A stretch of 64,000 nucleotides of DNA from Cheilinus undulatus. Lineage: Eukaryota; Chordata; Actinopteri; Labriformes; Labridae. Made by a program: the position numbers and the translations under genes. This document shows positions 11,510 through 23,609 of the stretch, piece after piece (the first letter of the stretch is position 1; every line of letters begins with the position of its first letter). Where the stretch lies: contig NC_054869.1 in assembly GCF_018320785.1 (NCBI RefSeq), forward strand, positions 13,650,698 through 13,714,697, given 5' to 3'. The notes beneath the pieces are model-generated. The model worked only from the letters and a program-made list of their open reading frames with translations. It did not search any database and was not told where the DNA came from.

Positions 11510-14500
11510 GTGAGATTGATTTTTGTTTACTATAAGGTCTCATAATGATGGATAATGATTCAATCTCAGTCTCTGTTATGCTATAAAATAATACTTAAAC
11601 ATAATGTCATGACTAAATGTTATCAGTGTTAATAAGTGTGGCACTTTTCTGTTTTTATTTTTATTTTTTTTTTGCCTTGTGTTCATGACATTCACGTTTA
11701 AATTGACAGAATCTAGAACAACTATGACAGCCACATGGTTGAAATAAAGACAATTAGAGAAAATCAACTTTAAGACAGACTTTATGTAATAATTATAGCT
11801 TTTTTATCACTGAGAAGAGAGAAAAATCCCTTAAGGAGAATGACATAAAATAAAAAGAAACATACTCATTGATGCTCATTATGTTTTAAAGGCCCTTTAA
11901 ATTTAACAAAATTTCCCTAATGTTGATTAAGCTTGCTGTTTTCTTCTCCACATCCTTGATAAGGATTAAAGGCAGGAAACCAGAAGGTCAGGTCACGTAT
12001 TCCCACTGATAATAAGGAAGAAATATCCATGCCTCAGGCATTAGAAAATCAGCATAGGTGTGGTTATACCTGCCCCCTCCCTCCCTCCCTCCCTCCACAA
12101 TAGCGCTCTGTGCTCTCAGCAGCTCTCAGGTGTTCACACTGAAGAAAATGTGTAATGGGATTGAGCACTCAGGATGCAATTTTGATGCACAAATCCTTTG
12201 TTTTACTGTTTTGCATCCAAGTGTTTCATTTCAATAACAGTAGATGTGACTGTGATGTCTATAGCACTGAATGGCTCATTTGAATACAGTTAAGGGGCTT
12301 TAAATGCCCAATCAATGTGCTTTTTAAGGTGCATACAGTCAAACAATACCCAAACAATAGGACAGTGCAATTATAGTGCAGTGTAATGCTAAACAGGGCA
12401 AGTTGTAAACATGTGAGATGATTGATTTGTAACACATCAGAGCAAATTCATTCAAACTTTAGTATGTTTCCCTTTAAAGCAAGTTTAAAGCTCCTTTGAA
12501 AAACTTTTGGCACATCTAAATTATTTGAAGTGAGGTAAGGTTTCACTCATTTAGAAAATTTGCTATGGGAAATGTAACAAAGGGTATATCTGCAGTGTGC
12601 AGAAGTGCATTCATTCATGTAGCCCACATTAGTTTGGATGTTTTAGGTATGTACTTGGGTACAAGACTGCATTAAGTAGTCAACTTTAATAACAAAGGTC
12701 TTACTCGCTTTTGTAAGTATATGGCTGCATTCTTAAAGCAGGTCAAAGTGGCATTTACATTTTCATTTTTATGTGCCTGTGTGACTCAGATTTGATTTTC
12801 TATGATGGTTTGAGCAGTTCAAATTAAATGGAACCATCTTTTCATATGTGGATCCATGACCTTCTCACATAAGTTAAATGCAGGCCACATTTTCAAAAAG
12901 TGATGTGAACAAAAAAATCAGATCGAAGTAAAAAGCAATGTGAATGCAACCATAAAGGCATCCATTTTTAGTGTCTAATAGCCATAACCTCCTAGTCCAA
13001 TATAAAGTGAATTTCACTACCTGAACGCATCCTTGACATCATCATCTTAATACAGCTGTGTCCCAACTTGTTGCAAAACCCAGATTATGTTTTCTCACTT
13101 TCCAACAGGGGTGCCGCCCAAACCAGGGTGCTTGAACCCTAAAAGCCGTGTGATGTATGTCACTTCCCATGACAAAAAGCTGTTGATTCTGCCCTGGAAA
13201 ATGGCCCTTTCACTGTGTGAAAGGGCTGTTTGCCAAACATCATGCAGAAAAACAACATTTACCGTTAGCACTGAATCAGCTGTGTCGTGTTGTAACCCTC
13301 ACCAATCAGGTTGATCGAGTTCTACAAGTTAACGGAGTTTACAATTAACGGTGACAAAAAGAAAAAAAAATGTTTTCCCACGAATTGCTGCCATGCAGGT
13401 CGGTCTCATGGATCAAAACATGGGTGCGTCACTACAACAGGGTGACAAACTACTGTCGGCGTAGTAAAATCATCAATGCCAGTAAATGATGGCGTCGTCT
13501 ACCTGGATTACTGATCCAGCCCATGAGCAAAGCCAAATCTGTTGTGAAATGATTGACAAGCCTTTTCATTCAAATTGTAAACTTTGTTTTTTTTGTAGGT
13601 CAGCCTCACCTCAGAAGCGAGGACAGATTCAGGCACATCACAAATGAACGCGCTCGAGCCCCTACTGTGTATCCAATCAAACGCAAGCGCAGCCATGACA
13701 GAGGCCTGACACTGGAGGAAAGGTTAGTGTCACTTTGTTGTCATACATCCAGTGATACTGAATGCTTTAAATATGATTTATAAGATGCAAATTCCCTATT
13801 CAAAAGTCATCGAAAAATTGTCTGACTCTTGATTGTTTTAGGCGAGAGCGTGTGCTGAGCAGAAGCATCGGTAAAGCTGTCCAAAGAACAGTGCCAGCAC
13901 CAGCTATCTTTAACAGGCCCCAGAGTCCCACATCCACCTGGAGTCCAACCCCCAGCCCCACCAGCCCTCTGCCCACCCATGTCTACTACACACCAGTCAT
14001 GGATGAACCCCTCGCCCTCATCAAGAAGCCAAGGAAAGAACCAGAGAGCACAGAAGAGAAGGCTAAGAGCCCTGCCAACACTCAAATCCAGGTAAATCAC
14101 CAGGAAACAAACACTTCTACATCTCCTAAGGGAATTTCCTAAAGATGACAGATATTCAGGCCTTTATGATTTATGTCAGTGGTCGTACTGTATGTCCCTT
14201 TGTAGTCTGTAGTCTAGCTCCAGGCTACCCACCGCAGTGGTACATCTCCCATCTGTACTCAGCGCATAAACAGGCCCAAGCTTGCCCGAGCTATGCAATC
14301 CAGCCGGATTTAGGGAGAAAATGTGAGCGATGGAGGGAGGAATGCCATCAACAAGACCAAACAGACTGTTTTTCTCTTTGACCTGCATGTGCTACCACAC
14401 TGGGAGGGAGCTGTTTTTTCCACAGGCAAACCCAACCTGTTTAATTGCTTTTTAGATCAGGTTGGTTCTTGGATTGTGCGCCTTTTTTGTGATTAGATGA

Positions 14501-15568
14501 AGTGCACAGTCAGGTTTAGGAGATATTTAACGTTGGGGAAGAACACAGGGCACAGACTTGGGCTTCTGCCATGCAGAAAGAAAGTCTTAACACTTTTGTG
14601 AGGAACTTTTGGTTTCAACTTGATTTTGGCTCCTCCTTTGGACAGCGCAGTAGTTCTTATTTCATTGCTGATTTTGTTTTGGACATGTTTGTTTTTTAGT
14701 TGTTGAGGTTTTGCCATTAATCAGAGAGGACAGGACAGCATATAGTGTAAGATGTCAGGGAGAGAGAGTGGGGAAAAACACGCAGGAAAGGAGCCACAGG
14801 TCCAATCAGAAGCCTCACTACCCCTCCAGAAGATAAGGATAGGGGTGCAACCTCACCTTAATGCCATCTGCATCCCATCCTGCTGCCATTTAACAGTCAG
14901 ACATATCACTCAGGGAATTTTTTGAGTGGAAATTTTAATCAAGGGTTGTTTTAGAGGGCCTTGTCTGCCACCTACCCCCTGGCAGCAGTTTCATTTAAAT
15001 ATAATTTTACTGTTTCATAAAATGCTCTAAAGGAGCTTCAAATAACATTTCATGTCTTTGTTTTCAGATGCGCCCCTCTGTGATCACATGCGTCTCCTCA
15101 TCCAGAAACCCCTTCTGCAGGTCTGACATCCACAGGAACCCCTCATCAGGTCAGTCTCTCACTTTCTGAGTGATCTCACCCAGCAGACGGTCACTCCCTG
15201 ATAGTCATGCACACATCATAATGAACCTCACTTTTACTGACTCACTGAGGTGTGTATCTAAACCTTGTCATTCATCCTTTCTTCCAGTGATTTCCAAATC
15301 CAGCTACGACCATGTGGTCGAGGAGCATTTCCAGAGAAGTCTCGGAGTTAACTACCAGCAAGCAGCTCGCTCCCAGCAGCTCTCCATCAGCGTCTCGGTC
15401 GATGACCACTTTGCCAAGGCACTGGGAGACAAGTGGCTGCAGATCAAGTCCAAGTCGTCCTCCTGCTCCTCCACACCCCCCAGCAGCCCGAGCGTTACTC
15501 ACTCCCCAACCTACAAAGAGTCCGCCAGCAGCTCATCGCCAACCTCCAGCCACTGGTCCATCAATTAA
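11443..15568 (+). CDS. vgll4l: vestigial-like family member 4 (Vgll4, vgll4l type), complete
   Basis: Vgll4 proteins are nuclear cofactors that bind TEAD transcription factors through two short TDU motifs and compete with YAP/TAZ. Five coding exons can be joined at GT-AG sites: 11443-11509, 13599-13722, 13842-14091, 15068-15149 and 15288-15568, total 804 nt, 267 aa plus TAA. The N-terminus (residues 1-22) resembles the alternative VGLL4 N-terminus with an NYQY..M pattern. Residues around 50 hold a basic YPIKRKRS stretch, like an NLS. EPLALIKKP and RPSVITC are conserved boxes. TDU1 is VVEEHFQRSLG (184-194) and TDU2 SVDDHFAKALGDKWLQIK (211-228). The Ser-rich tail ends in SIN. Mammalian VGLL4 is about 290 aa. 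The short N-terminal type and spacing suggest the fish vgll4l paralog; vgll4a or vgll4b are alternatives. Confidence 0.92.
11510..13598 (+). other. vgll4l: vgll4l intron 1
   Basis: A 2.1-kb intron with a T-rich acceptor (ttttttttgtag). It contains a (CCCT)n tract at 12074-12096 and, at 12886-12953, a fragment of the MITE family seen at 61.4 kb ('atcagatcgaagt', 'gcaatgtgaatgcaac'). The ORF at 13087-13314 shows no similarity to the gene. Confidence 0.75.
12074..12096. repeat. (CCCT)n microsatellite
   Basis: Five CCCT units in a pyrimidine tract inside vgll4l intron 1. Confidence 0.9.
13599..13722 (+). CDS. vgll4l: vgll4l coding exon 2
   Basis: Encodes residues 23-63, including the basic PIKRKRS segment, a likely nuclear localisation signal, and LTLEER. 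The donor is gttagt. Confidence 0.85.
13842..14091 (+). CDS. vgll4l: vgll4l coding exon 3
   Basis: Encodes residues 64-147: an Arg-rich start (RERVLSRSIGKAVQR), a Pro/Ser/Thr-rich stretch and the conserved EPLALIKKP box. The acceptor is ttgttttag and the donor gtaaat. The exon ends in phase 0. Confidence 0.87.
14092..15067 (+). other. vgll4l: vgll4l intron 3
   Basis: A 976-base intron. It carries a minus-strand SINE-like piece at about 14735-14835; otherwise nothing is recognised. ORFs on both strands are not conserved families. Confidence 0.7.
14735..14835 (-). mobile_element. SINE-like fragment (minus strand)
   Basis: On the minus strand it reads 'ctgtggctcctttcctgcgt' then a CCCC..CTCTCTCTCCCTGACA run. 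This is the same arrangement as the tail half of the tRNA-derived SINEs at 32250-32382 and 60856-61008. The promoter half is missing or eroded. Confidence 0.5.
15068..15149 (+). CDS. vgll4l: vgll4l coding exon 4
   Basis: Encodes residues 148-174, opening with MRPSVITCVSSSSRNPFC, which matches the RPSVITC box of vertebrate VGLL4. It is flanked by ttttcag and gtcagt. Confidence 0.88.
15288..15568 (+). CDS. vgll4l: vgll4l coding exon 5 with both TDU motifs
   Basis: Encodes residues 175-267. Both TEAD-binding motifs sit here: TDU1 (V-E-E-H-F..S-L-G, 185-194) and TDU2 (V-D-D-H-F..A-L-G, 212-221). Each keeps the VxxHFxxxLG core. A Ser/Pro-rich tail follows to TAA at 15566-15568. Confidence 0.93.
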
Positions 15569-16034
15569 AAGATCTTAAAAGAAACTTTGTGACTTTTAAC
15601 ATTTCACTGCGTGCAGCTCTGCTTGTTGAGCAAAAGCCAGCGCTAGCATTGAGAGGGCAAGGGATCAGATGCAGGAGTGCTGTCCCTTTGGAGCGCCTTG
15701 TGTCCCGTCTGAGAAAAACTGACGCAGACGAATGTAGCACGAATCAGGATGTCCTTTGTGTTTCATTTCTCTCCCATTTGCTTGTGGATAGCATCAGAAT
15801 AAAAAGATTCTGTAGACGTGGGTGACATGGGATGATTGAAAAATCATCAGTAATCCTTTACATTTCTGTTGTGTCAGCCTTTTTGACACTTTTATTGTAT
15901 TATATTTATATTCTGATACACCTGGGTGCCTTATAGTCTCAATGACTTGCCTATCTGCTGTATAAAATATGCTTTTAAGCTGTATACAAAACAAAGACTT
16001 TTAAAAAGACTTTTAAAAAGACTTTTAAAATAAA
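15569..16034 (+). terminator. vgll4l: vgll4l 3' UTR with two poly(A) signals
   Basis: AATAAA occurs at 15798-15803 and 16029-16034. Just before the second is a triplicated 13-base unit (agacttttaaaa plus a, 15995-16030). Either signal could end the transcript. Confidence 0.5.
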
Positions 16035-19020
16035 AACATCAAACTTTCTTCATTGTTTTGTGTGATATACATTTCGTTTAGTACCTTATGAATATGTGGG
16101 TTTACAAGTGACATTTTAGTTATTATTCTCAGCAATATGAACGTAACAAAAGTGAGTAAAATCTGTGGAAAGTCAAGGGTCACACATGCACGTAGTCTGG
16201 TAAAAGCTGGACAGGGTGGTGCACCAGACAACCTAATTTCATAGGTGAGTCAGTGTGAGTCTGCAGCACGTCTGGTGCACACGTAGCATTTAACATTAGA
16301 GCTTGTTGCCACACACTGAGTGGAAATTAAATGGATGCATGAGCAACACATTCGGGGCTTTTTTCCTGTAAGTCAAGGGAATGTTGGATGCATGTCGGAG
16401 CAGGCAGCAGGCCTTGTGTTCTGACATTCCTGTCTCCTGAGAAAATGACTCTGTAAGATCCTACAGATCCTGTTTGGCAAGGCACAGGAGGGAGGGAAGA
16501 GGGGAATGAAGGGTTGGGCTAACATAGGCCTGAGCATGAGAACCAGCAGAGCTCTTCAGGTGCTTATTTGCATGCCCTATCTTGTCGAACTTAAAATATT
16601 ATAAGCAACATTTGAAAAAGCATTTGTCTTTGAAACTACAGAGTTGGGCAATTTTTTCAGTGTGAAATCTGGTCAATGTTACGACAAGTTGAAAATCCTG
16701 TGGACGAAAGTTGTTAAGAGGGTTTAGAGGAAGGGGAATGCCAAATGGGTGAGTTTTTTACATTGAAACAAATGCACAAGACTTCCTTAAACATATTTCA
16801 TATTGCACTTATATTCAAATAAATGATTGCACACAGTGGTAAATAGAGTCCAAACTTCTGTTTAATACTTCTCCTCATTAAGTGCCTAAACTGGTATTTC
16901 CACATGTAGTATCTTCATCCATCAGTGTAACCTGAATAGGGGCATTGATGCCATCTAGAGGCCCTGAGGTATGCCAGTCTTTAAAACAGAAAACAATGTC
17001 AAATACAAATGCTCTCATGTTGCATGATGAGCTGCACAAACAGATAAAAACGACGCTGTAGTTGAGCTGGTTGTTGTGGAGAGTTTGTTTGACAGGGCGA
17101 CCTTTAGAAATTAAACAAAGTAGGATATATAGAGGGAAAAAAGCTCAGTATACCACTAGAGGGCGATCTTATGCCAGGTTTTTACCTGCATCACACTTCA
17201 TTCATTCATTCATTCATCATACTTTGCTGCACTTTGCTGCTTTATTCATCAGAAATCCATTATTTTTAAAGTTATATTATTTGTGTCATTGTTATGTGTC
17301 TGCTGAATTTAAAGTTTGGAGTTTTTACCTTTTAAAGATAGGGTATATTAAAAGTCTGGTTATATATCTAATTATTCAAAGATATATGCAAAGTCACATA
17401 GAAGTCACATAGAAGTCTCTTCAGTCAAGTCTCTTCAGATATATTTCAAGCTGAAAGATGAATTTCTAGCCATGCAGAACAGCTGGTCATGAGAATGTGA
17501 ACAGAAAAACTTCTCAAGCAGCTGCACAAATGCACATTATTGCTCCAGGGAACAATAAAACATAATTGCAATCCTGTGGAGCTCCTACATGATAGAAAAC
17601 ATCATTTAACTGAATTTGACTGCAGCAGTGGTAATTAGGTTTTGCAGTGAAGAGCAGATGATAGGCCAAGTCCTTGGGAAAGTTCTTCTTCTTTGTTTTG
17701 TCAGTCAGGCGTTTGATCCCTTTCAACAAAGCAGGAAGAATTTAGTAAATACTCAAAATTACAGCGCTAAGCTCATGAGAACATGATTGTCCTGAATGAC
17801 TGTTGTGCAGCTGTTTGTATTGTTTTCAAGCTTCTTGTTCAACCTTTTTGTGTTTAAATGATTACAGATAGCTATCAGATTGTTTAAATAAGGGTTGCTA
17901 AGTGTCAGACAGCTGGGTGTTCACCAATCTGAAACTTGGACTTGCTGAATGCAGGAGATTTCATTAAACAACAATTCAATTGCAAAGTGAATTTACCCCC
18001 AAGTTTAAAAAGCCCCATTAAACATTCAGAATGTTTTATTCTATTTTTGCACACATTTTGTATTGTTAATATGGATCTATATGGAATTACTGACATAGTT
18101 AATTTGATCGAACTTGAATAATAGTTTTAAAAACAACAGAAGAAATGCTAAACATGCTTCTAAATTGGAGTAAAAAGTATAAACAAATCAGTGAGTCAAG
18201 TGTGAGTGTTGATTCTAAGTGTTTGAGGGCAGAGTAAAAGAAAATTGATCACATTTTCTTATGTTTCCTCTCAGGATAGGGGTGCAGAAACAAATAAACA
18301 AAACAAATGGACAAAAAAATTGACTGGAATGAAGCAACTACAAATAATTGTCTGCAGTGGCCAATGTTAGCTAAATTTTTCTTTGTAGAGAATGTTTTTT
18401 GCTTTTTTTTCCCCCCTGCATTATTTTGTTATATGCCCTAACTTGGCACCAAAATGACAAATATTTCAGACAACTGAACATTTATTAACTTAATATCTGA
18501 GCCTTGTATTATTTAAAAGTGTTTTTTGGATTCTAGTTAATTTGGGGAAAAAAATATACCTGTATAAAGTAGTGTTAATTACTCCACTTGCATTTGACTT
18601 GCAGTTATTTACAATTATATTTTTGAAAATATTGTTTAAAACGTGTTGTGATTTTTCACTAATACTGTTACCTCGTGTAACATAAGCGCCCTCTGCTGGT
18701 GCCCCTGCAGACTTGAGTGGTGCAGCCCGTGTACTCCTGACGGTTGGCACTGTTCCCATGGTATGTTCTTTTATAAAATTAGAAATAACATTTATCAATT
18801 TAATGAATCTCAACAGTCATTTTCAAGCATTACCATTATGCTATTTATTTGGTGTTGAGTAATTTAGGCCCACCACGTTGTTGTGCTTTGCTAGCTTAAA
18901 TCATAGCTTCATTATTGATCTCCCTGGTGTAGCCTAGCTTGCTAACCAGCGTTTAGCTGAAGGATTTGTTTCCATCATTGTTAGGGTGGCTGTGAGAGAC
19001 CTAACACAGTATGCACCCTG
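16035..19020. other. intergenic, nothing recognised
   Basis: AT-rich DNA between vgll4l and the LINE-like repeats. A short (ATTC)n run lies at 17198-17216. The ORFs, the longest at 17062-17412, show no known family. Confidence 0.55.
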
Positions 19021-19600
19021 TGTAGAGATAAGATAAACTTTTATCAATCCCTGTTGCGGGAAATTTGGTTGTATCAAAGACTCAACAGGGGAGGGACAAG
19101 TAATTTGGAAATTATAACAGTAATAAGAAAGAAAGAGAATGTGCCAGCAGTACTACAATACAGCATAGCAAAAATAACAGTACTGATAACAATAACAGTA
19201 TTGTTTTCATATGTACACCTTCGCTTGTGGAAGGACCAGGCCAGATCATAAGTAAAAACACACACAGTGTGCATGGCACTGATGTGAAAGAGGGATTAAA
19301 TTCCAGGTAACATTACATGTCTGAAAAATAATACTAATAATTTACCATACGTTTAAAGAGAAGAGGAAGATTGCACACATTGGAAAGGTGGCTGCAACAT
19401 CTTTGGGACCGTGGGAGTAGTGTTCATATTGTGCATATCGATTCATATATACATACATCATTTACACATACATACACTTATGTTCCCTCATCTGTATGAG
19501 GTGTAGTGAAATTTCCCCTGATGGTGTTAAAAACTGACAGGAGCAGGAATGAATGACCTGAAGTAGTGCTCCTTCTTACAGGGTGGGTATAACAGTCTTG
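19021..19600. repeat. LINE-type dispersed repeat, degenerate
   Basis: Begins 'agataaacttttatcaatcc' followed by 'gcgggaaatttgg', the complement-like form of the fish retroposon terminus. It later contains 'gcaggaatgaatgacctgaa' and 'gtgctccttcttacaggg', words typical of a common fish repeat. A second, diverged copy with 'cgcaggaataaatgaatttt' is at 56575-57060. No intact ORF. Confidence 0.45.
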
Positions 19601-19790
19601 GGCTCAGAATAAAAAGCATGCAAGTGACAAATATTACAGTTTAATTCTAGTTCATCACACAACATGAGGCAGTAAAAAAATGCTGCATCCTTTTTACCTA
19701 CTTACTAATGTTCAGGAACCTCCCTACCAAGATGCTGGTGGAAAACAAACATTTAGCCATTTCCAGCTGCTGTTGTTTTTGTAGTGTATG

Positions 19791-19830
19791 TTTTTTTTTT
19801 TTTTTTGTTTGTTTTTTTGTTTTTTTGTTT
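19791..19830. repeat. T-rich tract
   Basis: Long T runs broken by single G residues, immediately upstream of the LINE fragment. Confidence 0.85.
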
Positions 19831-19879
19831 TACTTCTATGGCTGTATCTAGGGGAATTAGCATTTGTCTTGTTCCACAG

Positions 19880-20515
19880 TTCACAGAGCCAGTCACAGGA
19901 AAGCCCACAAGAAGAGGTCAAGTCCTTCAGCTACTTAGGAAGTATCATAGACAAAGTGGCACAGATGCAGACGTCAAAGCATGAATTAGCAAAGCCAGGG
20001 CAACATTTGCTCATCTCCAAAAACATCAGGAGCTCCAGAGAGATCTTACAGCACAGAAAGATCGTGCTTTTTAATTTCGACATAAAGTCAGGACTGCTGT
20101 ATGGTTTGGAGACATGGAGAATACGAAAACCACCATAAACAAGGATCATACTTTCATTTACAGCTGTCTGAGACAAATCCTTCAAATTCAGGCCAGAAAA
20201 AATCAGCAGCATCGATCTCTAGAAGACCCACCACCTACCGATAGAAAATGAAATCGGGAGGAGAAGATGGGGATGGATCAGACATAAATGCTCATAAAAC
20301 CAGCGACAAGCAACACCAGACCTGAAATCCACAAGGGAAGAGAAAATGAGGCAGGCCAAAAAACACCTGATGACGAGACCTCCAGGCAGACCCCAAAAGG
20401 ACTGACCTCTCCTAGAACCAACTAGAGGTTCAAGCTCAGGACAGAACATGCTGGAGGGCTCTCGCACATCACCTATTCCCAATGCAGGGGGTTTTGGGCC
20501 TAAGTAAGTAAGTTG
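19880..20515 (+). mobile_element. non-LTR retrotransposon 3' end (RTE-like reverse transcriptase tail)
   Basis: Frames around 19910-20138 encode FSYLGSIIDK, the next frame GTDADVKA, then SGLLYGLETWR. This is the order of words found in the C-terminal part of RTE-type reverse transcriptases (YLGSI..GTDADVKARI..LLYGAETWR). Further out come R-R-R-W-G-W-I-R-H, residues of the basic tail ('ggaggagaagatggggatgg'). At least two frameshifts and several stops break the reading. The element ends at about 20515 with 'cctaagtaagtaag', a short tandem 3' terminus as in RTE elements. It is 5'-truncated. Confidence 0.72.
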
Positions 20516-21765
20516 TTCCACAGTTGACAAGCGTCTATAATGAATAAATTGAACAAACAGTCATGGTTAAATTCTCTTTAACAGTCTAAACATCTGTAAC
20601 ATTATTTCACACTCATAAATGCAAATTTATTGGATTCTTTTCATTCTTGGTTGACCAACATGAACTGATGTATAACTTTCTAATCGTAGCCTCTGTCACA
20701 GGATTTGCCCTCTGACATTAACTGAAGCCTGTCATTTAAGCTCCTACATGCTCTAGGTTAATAACGGGTAGAATATTTTCCACAAACTTTGCATTGTTTC
20801 AGCAGGGCTGTGAGTCACTGCCATCCAGACAGGTCACATGGTTTGGAGAGGTCAAAATATTCCACACAGGTAGCATCATTTGTGTGCACTTTTGACTTCT
20901 AAGATGTAAAACCACTCCACTCGAAAGGCGTTAATACCCCCGGATAAATGAATAATGAAGAGGAAGCGATCAGCAGATTTGGAGGCAGTGTAGCAGCTCG
21001 GAAAAGAGCCAAAATGTGCTGACAGTGAAGGAGGCCTGACGGTGTACGGAAGTTTCTCATTTAAGTGGCAGTTCATGTTAAATAACTAGTTGATCAGTAA
21101 CACAGTCTGTCACGGTTTGTCTATGTTCTGCTTGTGTAGGCTTCACTTATGCAGGTGGTTATTAATTGTCTATACTTAAAGCTATTTTGAGGAGCTGTGA
21201 GATGGTTAGAAAACAGAATAAAATAAATTCAGAAGCCTCTTTATGGCCAACAAATGCAAATGAGACCATCAGCAACAAGACTGATTTTTTCTTTATCAGA
21301 GATTACAGACATCTGACTGGTAAAAGTGTCAGAAAACAGTACTATAAACATACAGTGTAAAATCAAGTAGTAGTACAGCTTTGTCCACTGAGGCTGCCTA
21401 AGTCAACACTAACTGAAAGTCTGTCACATCAAGATTAATCTCAATTAACTAGAAACTCTGAGATTAAAACAAGTAAACATTTTGGCAACACTAGATTAAA
21501 AAAATATATAGTCTTGTGTAGATATTGAAAAACCGACTCATTATGACAGGAAATCTGTTATTTCAAAATAACATAAGTCAAGGTTGGGGGGAAACAACCA
21601 GAAATGACTTCTTATCTTGGGAAAACATGGAAACTCATAAAGATGTTGAGAAACACTACCTCAGTCGGTAAATTGTGTGTGATTAAATATCACAGCATCA
21701 ATGTTACTGTGTGTCTATGTCAAATAAATGCTAAATAATTAAATAAATAAAGACATGGGCTAGGA
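20516..21765. other. intergenic, nothing recognised
   Basis: No gene or classifiable repeat seen. AT-rich, small ORFs only. Confidence 0.5.
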
Positions 21766-21925
21766 ATGTAAAGGGTTACCGATTCGATTCCTGGTCAGAC
21801 CAAGTAAAAAATTTGGTCTGGTTGCTGGAAAGGTGCCATTCACTTCCAATGTGCCTTTGAGCAAGGCACTGAATCACTCAGACAGTGTTCCTTTGTTGGC
21901 CCTAGCACTCACCCTGCCATCTGTC
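21766..21925 (+). mobile_element. tRNA-related SINE fragment
   Basis: Contains 'accgattcgattcctggtca', a close match to a pol III B box (GGTTCGANTCC), preceded by 'gggctaggaatgtaaaggg' as a weak A-box region. It is followed by 'tgcctttgagcaaggcactg', a word common in fish SINEs. Confidence 0.5.
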
Positions 21926-22039
21926 CACTGGTTCGTGCCCATTAGCCACCTGTTTGTACAGTACTGTGCAGAACTTTTAGGTGTGTTTTTGGCCAAAAAT
22001 GGATGTGTTGATTAAGGTGGATTGACACAACCCCGGTTG

Positions 22040-22480
22040 TGCTCTGGATGTCCTTGCATATTACCAGGGGCATGGGGAAAAAAATCTGTGGCAGAATTAA
22101 CCAAGTCCACACCATTAGGGTGGAGTAAGGGGTGGATGTGGCGAGGAAGCATGGCCTAGGGTACCGTCCAGGCAGGCAGTAGGGTTGCCATGAGCCCCTG
22201 TTCATGCTGAAGATATCCCAAGGGCCCAACAACTGCTGAGGGTCTCAGGGCATATTACCAGGGGAGAAAAGTCCCAGACAGAAAGGATGCTGTCGAGCTT
22301 GACCTTGACTGCTGAGAAGCTCACGTGTTGACATATGTCAATCTTGTGTCTAGCCGTCTTCCTGCCCTCCCCTGTCCTAGGTTGTGGCATGTCAGCCCTG
22401 CAGTGAATCATTAATGCCCTACATGCCTAAAACTCATGCACATGTACAGTCATGTGCATGTATTTCAGTCTATGCATGTC
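22040..22480. repeat. dispersed repeat family X, copy 1
   Basis: Contains 'aaggatgctgtcgagcttga' then 'ccttgactgctgag..ctcacgtgttgacat', closely matching 43200-43270 ('gggatgctgttgagcttgac', 'gctgctgagtgacacacg'). The 3' part ('aggttgtggcatgtcagccc', 'cagtcatgtgcatg') matches the reverse complement of 52195-52315. Three copies in one window mark a dispersed repeat of unknown class. Confidence 0.6.
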
Positions 22481-22544
22481 GCATGTTTCCTTGAGGGAAT
22501 GCTAAAGTATATCTTCCTCTAAAAGAAAATGGCTCTGCAGGGCA

Positions 22545-23018
22545 TTGGTTCTCAACTTAGTCTAGCTTTTACAACAAATCAAGTCTGAAATTTCTTACAT
22601 TTTCAATAAGAGCTGGTTATTTTTGATATAAGAATATTTTGGACTTGGGTTGGAACAAATTATGCGACACAAAAAAGAAATGGAGACATGTCTTCCATAA
22701 TAAACGCACAACATAGATTTTTTGCCACATTTTTTTACAGGCAGACATCCAGGACCCCCTTATCCTAACCCACCACCAACTCCTTTATGACAAATCGGGA
22801 CCAAAATGTCTTAAATTTTCAATTACAGCTGGTTGTTTTTTATATCAAAATAAGGTATTTTGGTCATGGGTTGGAACAAATGATGCGACACAACAAAGAA
22901 ATGGAGACATGTCCCTCAAAATAATAGCACAACATAGACTTTTTTACCCACATTTTTATCCATGAAAATGGCTTTGTGACACACTTTTAGGTCCTGACCC
23001 ACCAGTTGAGAACCAAGG
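22545..23018. mobile_element. MITE with tandemly duplicated core
   Basis: Outer ends are inverted: 'ttggttctcaactta' at 22545 and 'cagttgagaaccaa' ending near 23015. Inside, a block of about 150 bases is present twice, about 221 bases apart (for example 'tggaacaaattatgcgacac' at 22651 and 'tggaacaaatgatgcgacac' at 22872, each followed by 'aaagaaatggagacatgtc'). Single ends of the same family occur at 37807-37910 and 59464-59520. The terminus is hAT-like, but no target duplication is clear. Confidence 0.6.
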
Positions 23019-23609
23019 CTTTAGGGCTCCCATACAGGTGTTGTTTTAATTCTACTGATGCCCCTTTGCTCATAAAGAAGCAAAAGAAAAAAATAGGAAC
23101 AATACACCTTTAACCAAAATACAAAAGTCTGCAGGAACAAAGAGCAGCGCCTGTCCTATTTTCATTTAAAAAAAGAAATATAAAGTCTGACCAGCAGGTG
23201 GCACTAGAGGCCATTATGTTTAATGGAAGATCACCTGTGGTCAAGTATGCACCTTACTTTTCCTTATTGATAGAAATACATTATTTAAACTATACATAGC
23301 ATGCAGAAGTGTTAGGGGAGTATTACTCTGAATTTACAAAAACAACAAACCCCAATTACTGTAAACTCACTGTAGCCTTAAATACTTTAATCGTTTTTCT
23401 TTAGGCACAAGATGGAGATATATTTAGGCAAAACAAAAGACATTCGTGTCTTCATGGGGGTTTGGGGAAATTTTGAGGACTTTACATTCAAGGCAGGATA
23501 ATCTCTGAAAACTGTAATTATTTTTCTGTGTCTACAAACACGTTAAACATTAGCTTTTTAGGGCAGCATGGGTCTCATGACTGGACTGAAGGCGTGTACT
23601 CTGTCAGCT
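23019..23609. other. intergenic, upstream of slc20a1
   Basis: No gene or repeat recognised. It may hold distal promoter elements of slc20a1. Confidence 0.5.

Noticed and set aside
13087..13314. 75-codon ORF inside vgll4l intron 1
   Set aside because: The vgll4l exons join in frame without it and its translation resembles no family.
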